Source of the DNA: a bacterium | Lineage (GTDB): Bacteria > Chloroflexota > Dormibacteria > Aeolococcales > Bog-877 | Assembly: GCA_021827985.1 (NCBI GenBank) | Contig: JAKATL010000004.1 | Span: forward strand, 1 to 64,000 | Reading direction: 5' to 3' | Length of the DNA stretch: 64,000 bases | In this document: positions 42,677-50,653 of the stretch, piece by piece | Layout of the letters: every line of letters begins with the position of its first letter | Position numbering within the stretch: the stretch's first letter is position 1 | Translations under genes and position numbers: made by a program | Notes under the pieces: model-generated | Told to the model about the DNA's origin: nothing | The model's input: the letters and a program-made list of their open reading frames with translations, nothing else | Database searches by the model: none

Positions 42677-43437
42677 CGAGCGCCCGCGCGGGGGCCCGGG
42701 TGGTCCCCCACCAGCCGCCCGTCCGAGATCTGCAGCATCCGCGTGGCATAGCCGGCGATGGTGGAGTCATGGGTGGCGATGACGAAGGTGGTGCCCATCC
42801 GCTGGCGCAGGTCCCAAAGCAGCTCCAGGATCTCCTTGCCCTGGGCAGCGGCGAGGTTGCCGGTGGGCTCGTCGGCCACCACCAGGGGCGGCTCGGTGGC
42901 CAGCGCCCTGGCGATCGCCACCCGCTGCTGCTCCCCACCGGAGAGCTGGTTCGGGCGGTGCTCCAGCCGGTGGGAGAGCCCCACCAGGCCCAGCAGCTCG
43001 ATCGCCCTGGCTGACGGGGAGCCCCGCCAGCGCCCGGCGTAGAGTGGCACCTCGACGTTCTCTCGAGCGGTCAGGGTGGGGATGAGGTTGAAGGCCTGGA
43101 ACACCATGCCCACGGTGCGGTTGCGGATCCCCGCCAGCTGCGACTCGCGCATCTTGGACACGTCCACCCCGTTGAGCAGTACCTGGCCCTGGCTGGGGTT
43201 GTCCAGCCCGGTGATGCACCCCAGCAGGGTGCTCTTGCCACTTCCCGAAGGGCCCATCAGGGTGACGAACTCGCCCGGGGGAACGGAGAACGTGATGTCC
43301 TGCAAGATCTCCAGCTCCTCGGACCCGAGGCGCAGCGACCGGCCGAGGTGCCGTACCTCCAGGACCGGGACCTCGCCTGCCGCGGGGGCGGATCCATCCG
43401 CCCGGTTGGGGGAGGAGGCGGTGGCGAAGTCAGACAT
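42673..43437 (-). CDS. ABC transporter ATPase, MacB/LolD-type
   Basis: ATP-binding partner of the FtsX-type permease. Of 254 residues, LEVRHLGRSLRLGSEELEIL opens the domain; Walker A is MGPSGSGKSTLLGCI, the Q-loop VGMVFQAFNLIPTLTARENV, signature NQLSGGEQQRVAIARAL, Walker B LVVADEPTGNLAAAQG and the switch histidine is VIATHDSTIAGY. All catalytic motifs are intact. Its stop overlaps the permease start. ATG 43437 is used; an ATG at 43528 is in frame and has a possible -10 upstream, which would add a proline-rich 30-residue extension. The unit is divergent from the metF-like gene. Confidence 0.88.
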   Translation of the reverse strand: MSDFATASSPNRADGSAPAAGEVPVLEVRHLGRSLRLGSEELEILQDITFSVPPGEFVTLMGPSGSGKSTLLGCITGLDNPSQGQVLLNGVDVSKMRESQLAGIRNRTVGMVFQAFNLIPTLTARENVEVPLYAGRWRGSPSARAIELLGLVGLSHRLEHRPNQLSGGEQQRVAIARALATEPPLVVADEPTGNLAAAQGKEILELLWDLRQRMGTTFVIATHDSTIAGYATRMLQISDGRLVGDHPGPRAGAR

Positions 43438-43566
43438 TGAGGACCAGGGGGAGGATGCCGGAGGAGGGGTCCGGAGGGGGCACCTCGGCCAAGGTCCAGT
43501 GTGAGGCGGCGCGCCGGCGGGCGCCATCGCCCAATAGGATGAAAATTTTCGCCATGCCCGGCCAAA

Positions 43567-43572
43567 TATAGT
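43567..43572 (+). promoter_or_regulatory. -10 element upstream of the metF-like gene
   Basis: TATAGT lies nine bases before GTG 43582 in an AT-rich island. No ribosome-binding site precedes the GTG, so a very short leader is expected. On the complementary strand the same island could serve the divergent ABC transporter. Confidence 0.4.
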
Positions 43573-43581
43573 GGTGCGGTT

Positions 43582-44394
43582 GTGATCTCCGCCGCTTTGT
43601 GTTCGGCCGAGCTGGCCATGCCCCGGCGAGCAGACCTTGCCAGGGTGCAGCGGGCCGCGGACCAGCTGGCGGGCTGCGTGGCCCTGGTGGGACTCACCGA
43701 CAACCACACCGCCCGGCCCCGACTCTCCCCGCTGGCGGCCGTGGCCCCGTGCCGGGAACGTGGACTGGCCGCGGTGGTCCACCTCTCGCTCCGCGACCGC
43801 ACCCGCCTCGGACTCCAGCAACAGGTGTTAGGGGCGGCGGCACTGGGAGCGGCGGGGGTCCTGGTCGTTCGCGGCGACCCAGGGGCGGAGCGGGCGGCAG
43901 GGTCGCCCACTGTGGCCGAGGCGCTGGCGGCAATCCCCGGCTGGGTAGCACCCCAGCAGCTGCTGCGCGGATCGGTGGTCAATCCCTTCGCCGACCGTCG
44001 GCGCGAGCTCCGGCTCCTGGAGCGCAAGGCGGCCGCCGGGGTTGACTTCGTCCAGACGCAGATGGTCTTCGACCTAGCCGCCTTCGACGAATTCCTTCAG
44101 GACCTGGCCGGAGTCCTTTCGCCCACGGTAACGGTGTTTGCCAGCGTGGGGGTGATCCGCTCCGCCCGCAGCCTTCAGTTCGTCCGCCGGGCTCTTCCCG
44201 ACTGCCCGGTGCCTGATTCCTACGCCGAGCGGATCACTGCGGGGGAAGGTGTGGAGGTGGCCGTGGAGATCGCCGGCGAGCTGGGATCGCGCCCCGATCT
44301 CCGCCTGCACGTCATCCCCCTTGGCGCGGAGCGACATGCGGCGCGGATCTGCGCCGAGTTCCGATCGCGCCGGCTGGTGGTGGCCGCCGGGTGA
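43582..44394 (+). CDS. metF: methylenetetrahydrofolate reductase-like flavoprotein
   Basis: Member of the MTHFR/PutA-barrel family that reduces 5,10-methylene-THF to 5-methyl-THF. The 270-residue chain has LVGLTDNHTARPRLSPLAAVAP, the barrel segment GAAGVLVVRGDPGAERAAGSPT (equivalent to the GDxP region), and the flavin/THF-binding KAAAGVDFVQTQMVFD. It lacks the first ten or so residues of Escherichia coli MetF and has no C-terminal NADPH domain, typical of bacterial short forms. GTG 43582 follows a TATAGT element. Its stop overlaps the decarboxylase start (GTGA), so the two are co-translated. Assignment to methionine metabolism is inferred from the family. Confidence 0.72.
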   Translation: MISAALCSAELAMPRRADLARVQRAADQLAGCVALVGLTDNHTARPRLSPLAAVAPCRERGLAAVVHLSLRDRTRLGLQQQVLGAAALGAAGVLVVRGDPGAERAAGSPTVAEALAAIPGWVAPQQLLRGSVVNPFADRRRELRLLERKAAAGVDFVQTQMVFDLAAFDEFLQDLAGVLSPTVTVFASVGVIRSARSLQFVRRALPDCPVPDSYAERITAGEGVEVAVEIAGELGSRPDLRLHVIPLGAERHAARICAEFRSRRLVVAAG

Positions 44395-45869
44395 AAACTC
44401 CCTCCGGCGGGTCGGGGCCAGGTGGCCGCGGTGGGGAGATGGCGCCCACCGAGTTCCGGCGGTACGGACACGAGGTGGTGGACTTGGTGGCCCGGTACCT
44501 GGAGGGGCTGGACGGGATCTCACCCCTCCCGCAGGTGAACCCCGGCGAGGTGCTGGCGGCGCTGGCGCCCTCACCCCCCGAGGAGGGGGAGGAGCTGGAC
44601 ACCATCCTGGGGGACATCGAGAGGATCCTGCTCCCCGCCTCGACCCACTGGAACCATCCCCGCTTCTTCGCCTACTTCAACAGCACCTCAGCGGTGGCTG
44701 GGATCCTGGGGGAGCTGATCGCCGCCTCGGTCAACGCCAACGCCATGCTCTGGCGGACCGGTCCGGCGGCCACCGAGCTGGAGTACCTCACCTGCGGCTG
44801 GCTGGCGGAGCTGCTCGGGCTGCCGGGGAGCTTCGACGGCCACATCAACGACACCGCCTCCACCTCCACCATGGTGGCCCTGGGCGCGGCTCGCCACCGG
44901 GCGGCACCGGAGTCCCGGGAGCAGGGGCTCAGCGGACTGCCCCCCCTCCGGGTCTACGGTTCGACACAGACTCATTCCTCGGTGGAGAAGGCGGTGGTAG
45001 CCCTGGGGATGGGCCGCCGAGGGTACCGCCCGGTGCCCTGCGACCCCGAGTTCCGGATGATCCCCGAAGAGCTCGAGCGGGCCATCGCCGAGGACCTCGA
45101 GGCCGGCGTGATCCCCTGCGCGGTGGTCGCCACCGCCGGCACCACCGCCACCACCAGCGTTGACCCCATCCCGGCCATCGCCGAGGTTGCCTCCCAGCAT
45201 CACCTCTGGCTCCACGTGGATGCGGCGCACGGTGGCGTGGCCGCCATCCTGCCTGAACGTCGTTGGGTTCTGGAGGGGGCTGACCGGGCCGACTCCCTGG
45301 TAGTCAACCCCCACAAGTGGCTCTTCACCCCGATGGACTGCTCGGTCCTCTTCACCGCCCACCCCGAGGCCATCCGGCGGGCCTTCTCGCTGGTCCCGGC
45401 CTACCTCGAGACTCCGGAGGCGGACCGCGACTCCGAAATGGGCTCGCGCAATCTCATGGACCTCGGCGTCGCTCTGGGCCGTCGCCAGCGGGCCCTCAAG
45501 CTCTGGATGGTGATGCGCTACTTCGGCCGGTCTGGGCTGCAAAGGTTGCTGCGCTCCCATCTGCAGATGGCCGACTGGCTACGCCGCCAGCTGGAGGCCG
45601 GTGGAGGCTGGGAGGTGATGGCCCCGGTTCCGCTGGCCACCGTCTGTTTCCGGCACCATCCGAAAGGGTCCGATGAGGAATCGGGGCTGGAGGCCCACAA
45701 CCGGGAGCTGATGCGGCTGGTGAACGAATCCGGCGAGGCTTTCATCTCCCACGCTGCCCCAGACGGGCGGTTTCTGCTTCGGGCCACGGTGGGGGGCCTG
45801 CGGACCACCCCCCACGATGTGGAGCGCCTCTTCGCAGCGCTGCAGCTGGCCGCCTCCCGGGCCGCCTGA
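44391..45869 (+). CDS. PLP-dependent group II amino-acid decarboxylase (aromatic L-amino-acid decarboxylase-like)
   Basis: Fold-type I PLP enzyme of 492 residues. The N-terminal HWNHPRFFAYFNSTSAVAGILGE is the group II decarboxylase signature. The pyridine stacking segment is YGSTQTHSSVEKAVVALG, the PLP-binding aspartate/alanine region LHVDAAHGG, and the lysine that forms the Schiff base is in LVVNPHKWLFTPMDCSVL. The C-terminal domain has LLRATVGGLRTTPHDVERLF. The family decarboxylates tyrosine, DOPA, tryptophan or phenylalanine; the substrate cannot be resolved here. GTG 44391 overlaps metF. No amine oxidase or transporter is adjacent except the MFS exporter 80 bases downstream, which could secrete an amine product. 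Confidence 0.85.
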   Translation: MKTPSGGSGPGGRGGEMAPTEFRRYGHEVVDLVARYLEGLDGISPLPQVNPGEVLAALAPSPPEEGEELDTILGDIERILLPASTHWNHPRFFAYFNSTSAVAGILGELIAASVNANAMLWRTGPAATELEYLTCGWLAELLGLPGSFDGHINDTASTSTMVALGAARHRAAPESREQGLSGLPPLRVYGSTQTHSSVEKAVVALGMGRRGYRPVPCDPEFRMIPEELERAIAEDLEAGVIPCAVVATAGTTATTSVDPIPAIAEVASQHHLWLHVDAAHGGVAAILPERRWVLEGADRADSLVVNPHKWLFTPMDCSVLFTAHPEAIRRAFSLVPAYLETPEADRDSEMGSRNLMDLGVALGRRQRALKLWMVMRYFGRSGLQRLLRSHLQMADWLRRQLEAGGGWEVMAPVPLATVCFRHHPKGSDEESGLEAHNRELMRLVNESGEAFISHAAPDGRFLLRATVGGLRTTPHDVERLFAALQLAASRAA

Positions 45870-45888
45870 CCCCTGCGGTTTCTTCGCG

Positions 45889-45919
45889 CTTTACGTCAAC
45901 GTAAAGTAGGGAGTATCCT
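45889..45919 (+). promoter_or_regulatory. palindromic operator and promoter of the MFS exporter
   Basis: A perfect 8-bp inverted repeat CTTTACGT CA ACGTAAAG spans 45889-45906 and overlaps a -35-like CTTTAC. TATCCT at 45914-45919 is a -10 with 19-base spacing, as in MerR-type promoters. The dyad is offset towards the -35 from the usual MerR position, so a different repressor is also possible. Confidence 0.6.
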
Positions 45920-45949
45920 CAACCGAGACAGCTGAGCCGGGAGGATCCC

Positions 45950-47740
45950 TTGCCCGCCGCATCCCCGCCGACCACCTCCGACCGCTATCGGGGAAAGTGG
46001 GTCGCACTCTCCAACACCACCCTGGGGATGCTCATGGTGGTGATCAACTCCTCGATCACCCTGATCGCCCTCCCCGACATCTTCCGGGGCATCCACCTGA
46101 ACCCCCTCACCCCGGGGAACACCGGTTACTTCCTCTGGCTGCTCATGGGCTACATGGTGGTGACCGCGGTGCTGGTGGTGAGCTTCGGGCGGCTGGGTGA
46201 CATGTACGGGCGGGTGCGCATGTACAACCTCGGGTTTGCGGTCTTCTCCGCCTTCTCGGTGCTGCTCTCCATCACCTGGCTGGACGGCCAGGCGGGCGCC
46301 CTCTGGCTGATCGCCATGCGGGTCATGCAGGGAGTGGGCGGGGCGCTTCTCTTCGCCAATTCCTCGGCCATCCTCACCGATGCCTTCCCCCCGGACCAGA
46401 GGGGGCTGGCCCTCGGGGTGAACCAGGTGGCGGCGATCGGTGGGTCCTTCATCGGCCTGATCCTTGGCGGGCTGCTGGGACCGGTGGACTGGCACCTGGT
46501 CTTTCTGGTCTCGGTGCCCTTCGGCATCTTCGGCACGATCTGGGCCTACTTCAAGCTCGAGGAGCGGGGAGTGCGCGTTCGCTCCTCGATCGACTGGTGG
46601 GGCAACGTGACCTTTGCCGCCGGGCTGATCTCGCTGCTGGTCGGCATCACCTATGGGATCGAGCCGTATGGCAATTCGACCATGGGCTGGACCAGCCCAT
46701 CGGTGCTGACCGAGATCGGCTTGGGGCTGGTGCTGCTGGGCCTCTTCCTCTACCTGGAGACCCGGGTGCCCAACCCGATGTTCCGTCTCCCCCTCTTCCG
46801 GATCCGGGCCTTCGCCGCCGGCAACGTGGCCAGCCTGCTGGCCTCCCTCGGCCGGGGCGGCATCATGTTCATCCTCATCATCTGGCTGCAGGGTATCTGG
46901 CTCCCGGAGCACGGCTACAGCTTCGCCAGCACCCCTCTCTGGGCGGGGATCTACATGCTCCCGCTCACTGTGGGCTTTCTAGTCGCCGGGCCGGTATCCG
47001 GGTACCTGTCCGACCACTATGGGGCCCGGCCGTTCGCCACCGGGGGGATGCTGCTGGCCGCGCTCAGCTTCGGCCTGCTTGAGCTGCTGCCCGCTGATTT
47101 CAGCTACCCGGTCTTTGCCGCGCTGCTCCTCCTCAACGGCCTCGCCATGGGGCTCTTTGCATCCCCCAACCGGGCGGGGATCATGAACAGCCTCCCCGCC
47201 ACCCAGCGCGGCGCCGGCTCCGGCATGACCGCGACCTTCCAGAACTCGGCCCAGGTCCTCTCGATTGGGATCTTCTTCACCCTGATCATCACCGGGCTGG
47301 CGGCCCAGCTCCCCGGGGCGCTCTACCACGGCCTCACGGCTCAGGGGATTCCGGCGGCGGCGGCGGCACGGATCTCCCACCTCCCCCCCACCGGAGCGCT
47401 CTTCGCCGCCTTCCTGGGGTACAACCCGGTGCACTCGCTGCTCGGGCCCCTACTTGCCCACATGCCGCCGGCCAAGGTTGCCTACCTCACCGGCCGCACC
47501 TTCTTCTCCTCCCTGATCTCCACCGCCTTCATGGGCGGGCTCCGTGTGGCTTTCGACTTCGCGGTGGCAGCCTGCCTGGTGGCCGGGGTGGCCTCGTGGT
47601 TGCGTGGGGGCAAGTTCCATTACGAGGAGAGTGAGGCGGCCTTCGACGCCACCAGCCACCGGACTTTCCGCACCCCGTCCCGGCCGGCCGCCGGGGGCCG
47701 CCTGCCTCAGGCGGAGAAGAGCCCGTCCAGGCGCCGATAG
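45950..47740 (+). CDS. MFS drug exporter of the DHA2 (14-TM) family
   Basis: A 596-residue EmrB/QacA-type antiporter that expels hydrophobic compounds with proton exchange. Fourteen helices are visible. Motif A is GRLGDMYGRVRMYNLGF between helices 2 and 3, and motif C is GGSFIGLILGGLLG. A large loop carries the conserved ATQRGAGSGMTATFQNSAQVL. The C-terminal 60 residues after SWLRGGKFHYEESEAAFDAT are cytosolic and basic. TTG 45950 follows GGGAGG; a palindromic promoter precedes it. It may be controlled by a regulator that binds the palindrome, but no MerR gene is adjacent. The 3' end overlaps accA tail-to-tail by 34 bases. Confidence 0.88.
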   Translation: MPAASPPTTSDRYRGKWVALSNTTLGMLMVVINSSITLIALPDIFRGIHLNPLTPGNTGYFLWLLMGYMVVTAVLVVSFGRLGDMYGRVRMYNLGFAVFSAFSVLLSITWLDGQAGALWLIAMRVMQGVGGALLFANSSAILTDAFPPDQRGLALGVNQVAAIGGSFIGLILGGLLGPVDWHLVFLVSVPFGIFGTIWAYFKLEERGVRVRSSIDWWGNVTFAAGLISLLVGITYGIEPYGNSTMGWTSPSVLTEIGLGLVLLGLFLYLETRVPNPMFRLPLFRIRAFAAGNVASLLASLGRGGIMFILIIWLQGIWLPEHGYSFASTPLWAGIYMLPLTVGFLVAGPVSGYLSDHYGARPFATGGMLLAALSFGLLELLPADFSYPVFAALLLLNGLAMGLFASPNRAGIMNSLPATQRGAGSGMTATFQNSAQVLSIGIFFTLIITGLAAQLPGALYHGLTAQGIPAAAAARISHLPPTGALFAAFLGYNPVHSLLGPLLAHMPPAKVAYLTGRTFFSSLISTAFMGGLRVAFDFAVAACLVAGVASWLRGGKFHYEESEAAFDATSHRTFRTPSRPAAGGRLPQAEKSPSRRR

Positions 47741-48543
47741 CGCTCCCGCCGGCGGGCGGGGTCGAACCCTCGGGAGGTGAGCTCCAAGAGCCGGGCCTCC
47801 AGCCGCGGGCGGAGTAGCCGGGCGGTCTCGTCCCAGTCGGTGTGGGCGCCGCCCGGAGGCTCGGGGACGATCTCGTCCGCGATCCCCCACTCCAGGAGGT
47901 TGGCCGCCTCCAACCTGAGCGCGGCTGCGGCCTGCTGCTTGCGCCCGGCGTCCCGGAAGAGGATGGCGGCGGCCGCCTCCGGCGAGGCCACGGAGAGGAA
48001 GGCGTGCTCCAACACCAGGACCGAGTCGGCCAGGAGCGTGGCCAGCGCCCCGCCACTTCCCCCCTCCCCGATCACCACCGCCAGGTATGGGGTGGGCAGG
48101 GCCAGCTGGGCCTCGAGGGTCTGGGCGATGGCCCAGGCCTGGCCCCGCTCCTCTGCGGCCACCCCGGGGTACGCCCCCGGTGTGTCGATGAAGCTGACCA
48201 CCGGCAGCTTGAGCCGTCCAGCCAGGGTGAAGAGCCGCTGGGCCTTGCGGTAACCCTCCGGGTGGGCCATGCCGAAGTTGCGCTTGCCCCGCTCCTCCAG
48301 GGTCCGCCCCTTCTGGTTGGCGACCACCGCCAGCGGCTGCCCCCCCAGCCGTGCCAGCCCGATGACCACCGCGGCATCATCACCGCCCTGGCGGTCGCCG
48401 TGGAGCTCTATGAAGTCATCCAGGCAGCGCTGAACTAGGTCCAGGGAGTAGGGGCGGTCGGGGTGGCGAGAGACCTCGACGTGAGCCCAGGCGGCCTGGG
48501 CGGCCTCCCCGGCGGCGTTGCCGTCGAGGTCCGCGGATCTCAC
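47707..48543 (-). CDS. accA: acetyl-CoA carboxylase carboxyltransferase subunit alpha
   Basis: Alpha subunit of the carboxyltransferase that moves CO2 from carboxybiotin to acetyl-CoA, producing malonyl-CoA for fatty acid synthesis. The 278 residues hold DFIELHGDRQGGDDAAVVIGLARL, NQKGRTLEERGKRNFGMAHPEGYRKA, PVVSFIDTPGAYPGVAAEERGQAWAIA and the oxyanion loop VVIGEGGSGGALA, the AccA signature series. GTG 48543 overlaps accD's stop, so the AccD-AccA pair is translationally coupled, matching the A2B2 complex. It lacks about 40 N-terminal residues compared with Escherichia coli. The gene converges with the MFS exporter. Confidence 0.93.
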   Translation of the reverse strand: MRSADLDGNAAGEAAQAAWAHVEVSRHPDRPYSLDLVQRCLDDFIELHGDRQGGDDAAVVIGLARLGGQPLAVVANQKGRTLEERGKRNFGMAHPEGYRKAQRLFTLAGRLKLPVVSFIDTPGAYPGVAAEERGQAWAIAQTLEAQLALPTPYLAVVIGEGGSGGALATLLADSVLVLEHAFLSVASPEAAAAILFRDAGRKQQAAAALRLEAANLLEWGIADEIVPEPPGGAHTDWDETARLLRPRLEARLLELTSRGFDPARRRERYRRLDGLFSA

Positions 48544-49385
48544 GCCGGGCGCCGGGCGTCCTCCGCGGCGGAGGGGCCGAGCACCGCCAGCAGCCGCCCC
48601 AGGACCTCGCGCAGCTGGCGGCGGTCAACCACCTGGTCGATCAGGCCGCGGGCATGGTGGAACTCGCTGGTCTGGAAGCCGGCGGGGAGCTGCTCGTAGG
48701 TGGCCTGGGTGATGACGCGGGCCCCGGTGAACCCGATCATCGCCTTGGGCTCCGCCAGGATGACGTCGCCAAGGGCCGCGAAGCTGGCGATGCTCCCCCC
48801 CATGGTGGGGTCGGCCAAGATGGAGATGAACGGGACGTGGGCCTCCACCAGCTCGTGAAGCGCGGCCACGCTCTTAGCCATCTGCATAAGTGAGAAGACG
48901 CCCTCCTGCATCCGGGCACCCCCGGAGGAGGTGACGCAGACGAAGGGACGCAGCTCGGCGGCACTCCGCTCGATGGCCCGGGCCAGCCGCTCGCCCACGG
49001 CGGTGGAGAGGCTGCCGCCCAGGAAGCCAAAGTCGAATGAGGCCAGTCCCACCGGATGACCGGAGATCGAGGCCGCCCCGGTGAGAATCGCGTCCGGGAG
49101 CTTCTGCCTCTGGCGGGCCTCCGCCAGGCGGTCCACGTAGGCCTTGGTGTCCACGAAGCCCAGCCGGTCGCGGCCGGCCAGATCCGCATCCCACTCCTGG
49201 AAGGTGCCCTTGTCGGCCAGCTGGCGCACCCTCTCATGGGCACTGATCCGGGAATGGTGCCCGCAGGCGGGGCAGACGTAGAGGCTGCCGGCGGCCTGAG
49301 CCATGGGGAAGGTCCGCTGGCAGGCGCCACAGGTGAAGCCGGAGTCCACCGTCCGGGGACGCGCGTAGGCAGGGCTTATCGCCAT
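48540..49385 (-). CDS. accD: acetyl-CoA carboxylase carboxyltransferase subunit beta
   Basis: Beta subunit of the carboxyltransferase, 281 residues. The N-terminal zinc ribbon uses CGACQ and CPACGHH (two CxxC pairs at about 19-22 and 38-41). The crotonase-like core contains FGFLGGSLSTAVGERLARAIERS, VCVTSSGGARMQEGVFSLMQMAK and SILADPTMGGSIASFAALGDVILAEP. ATG 49385 is preceded by GGGAGG on the complementary strand. Downstream accA overlaps. The unit is divergent from fabH-fabF, so 140 bases contain both promoters of the fatty-acid initiation genes. AccB and AccC are not in the window. Confidence 0.93.
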   Translation of the reverse strand: MAISPAYARPRTVDSGFTCGACQRTFPMAQAAGSLYVCPACGHHSRISAHERVRQLADKGTFQEWDADLAGRDRLGFVDTKAYVDRLAEARQRQKLPDAILTGAASISGHPVGLASFDFGFLGGSLSTAVGERLARAIERSAAELRPFVCVTSSGGARMQEGVFSLMQMAKSVAALHELVEAHVPFISILADPTMGGSIASFAALGDVILAEPKAMIGFTGARVITQATYEQLPAGFQTSEFHHARGLIDQVVDRRQLREVLGRLLAVLGPSAAEDARRPA

Positions 49386-49525
49386 CTGGGTCCTCCCTCG
49401 CGGGCCCGCAGCCCGATCTCGACCACCATTCCGGCCCCAGGTCTCACTGAAGGTTGAGTCCCGGAGACCGGCAAAGGTTACGCTCCAGTAGGGTTCCCCC
49501 CTGAGCCCGTAACCTAGCGGGGACG

Positions 49526-50653
49526 ATGAGCCTTGCAGAGCACGTGGGCAATCCGTGGCGGGCGGGCGATGGCGGCTCGCCCCCGGGCTGCCGGCTGGTG
49601 GCGGTGGGGAGCGCGCTGCCCGAGCGCCGCCTCACCAACTCCGAGGTCGAGACCTTCCTGGACACCTCAGACGAGTGGATCAGCAGCCGGACCGGGATCC
49701 GGGAGCGGCGCATCGCGGATCCCGGGACCACCCTGGTGGAAATCGCCGCCCGCGCTGCCCGCGCGGCCATGGCCGCCGGGGGCTGGACGGCGGACGACGT
49801 GGACACGATCATCTGCTCCAGCAGCTCGCCCGACGAGACGTTCCCCTCGCTGGCCTGCCGGCTGCAGGCCGAGCTGGGCTGTCCCCACGGGGCGGCCTTC
49901 GACATCCAGGCCGCCTGCTCCGGGGCCATCTATGGGCTGGCGCTGGCCCAGTCGCTGATCCAGACCGGGCTCAGCCACCGGGTGCTGGTCGTGGCGGCGG
50001 AGCTGTTCAGCCGCCTGGTGGACTGGTCGGACCGATCGACCGCGGTCCTCTTCGGGGACGGCGCTGGTGCCCTGCTGGTCGGGGGGCCAGGCGAGCCCGG
50101 CAGCGAGATCGTCGCCATCGACCTGGGGGCGGACGGGGCGGGGGCGGCCTCCCTCGGCACCTCGCCGGCCTCGGACGCGGCGCTCCCCGAAGGGATCCCG
50201 GCGTACGCCCGGGCGGAGCGGTCCCTCAATCGGGTCGTCTTCATGAACGGTCGCGAAGTCTTCCGCTTCTCCACCCGCATCCTGGAGCAGCTGATAGTCC
50301 GGCTCGCCACGGCAGCCGGGGTAACCCCCGGGGAGATCACCCTGGTGGTCCCCCACCAGGCCAACTCCCGCATCCTGGCCACCGCAGCTGGGCGCCTCGG
50401 CATGCCAATGGAGCGCTTTGCCATCAACGTCGACCGGATGGGCAACACCTCGTCGGCCTCGATCCCTCTGGCTCTGGCCGAGGCCGCCGCCGTCGGCCGC
50501 ATCGCGCCCGGAGCCGGGGTCTGCATGGTGGCCTTTGGGGCAGGGCTGACTTGGGGCGGAGCCTTCCTCAGATGGGGGGACACCCCGGCGCTCGTTGATG
50601 ACCCCGGCGGGGAGCAGGTAACCGATCGGGGACGACAGGAGGCAGTGGAGTGA
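49526..50653 (+). CDS. fabH: beta-ketoacyl-ACP synthase III
   Basis: Condensing enzyme that starts fatty acid synthesis by joining acetyl-CoA (or a branched acyl-CoA) with malonyl-ACP. The catalytic triad is intact: Cys131 in IQAACSGAIYGLALA, His in LVVPHQANSRIL and Asn in VDRMGNTSSASIPLAL. The RTGIRERRIA block and GDGAGALLV are FabH hallmarks. The chain is 375 residues, longer than the usual 330, because of a 25-residue N-terminal and a 30-residue C-terminal extension. ATG 49526 has TAACCT at 49510-49515 as a -10 candidate. Its stop overlaps fabF (GTGA). Unlike in most operons, no fabD or acpP lies between. Confidence 0.93.
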   Translation: MSLAEHVGNPWRAGDGGSPPGCRLVAVGSALPERRLTNSEVETFLDTSDEWISSRTGIRERRIADPGTTLVEIAARAARAAMAAGGWTADDVDTIICSSSSPDETFPSLACRLQAELGCPHGAAFDIQAACSGAIYGLALAQSLIQTGLSHRVLVVAAELFSRLVDWSDRSTAVLFGDGAGALLVGGPGEPGSEIVAIDLGADGAGAASLGTSPASDAALPEGIPAYARAERSLNRVVFMNGREVFRFSTRILEQLIVRLATAAGVTPGEITLVVPHQANSRILATAAGRLGMPMERFAINVDRMGNTSSASIPLALAEAAAVGRIAPGAGVCMVAFGAGLTWGGAFLRWGDTPALVDDPGGEQVTDRGRQEAVE

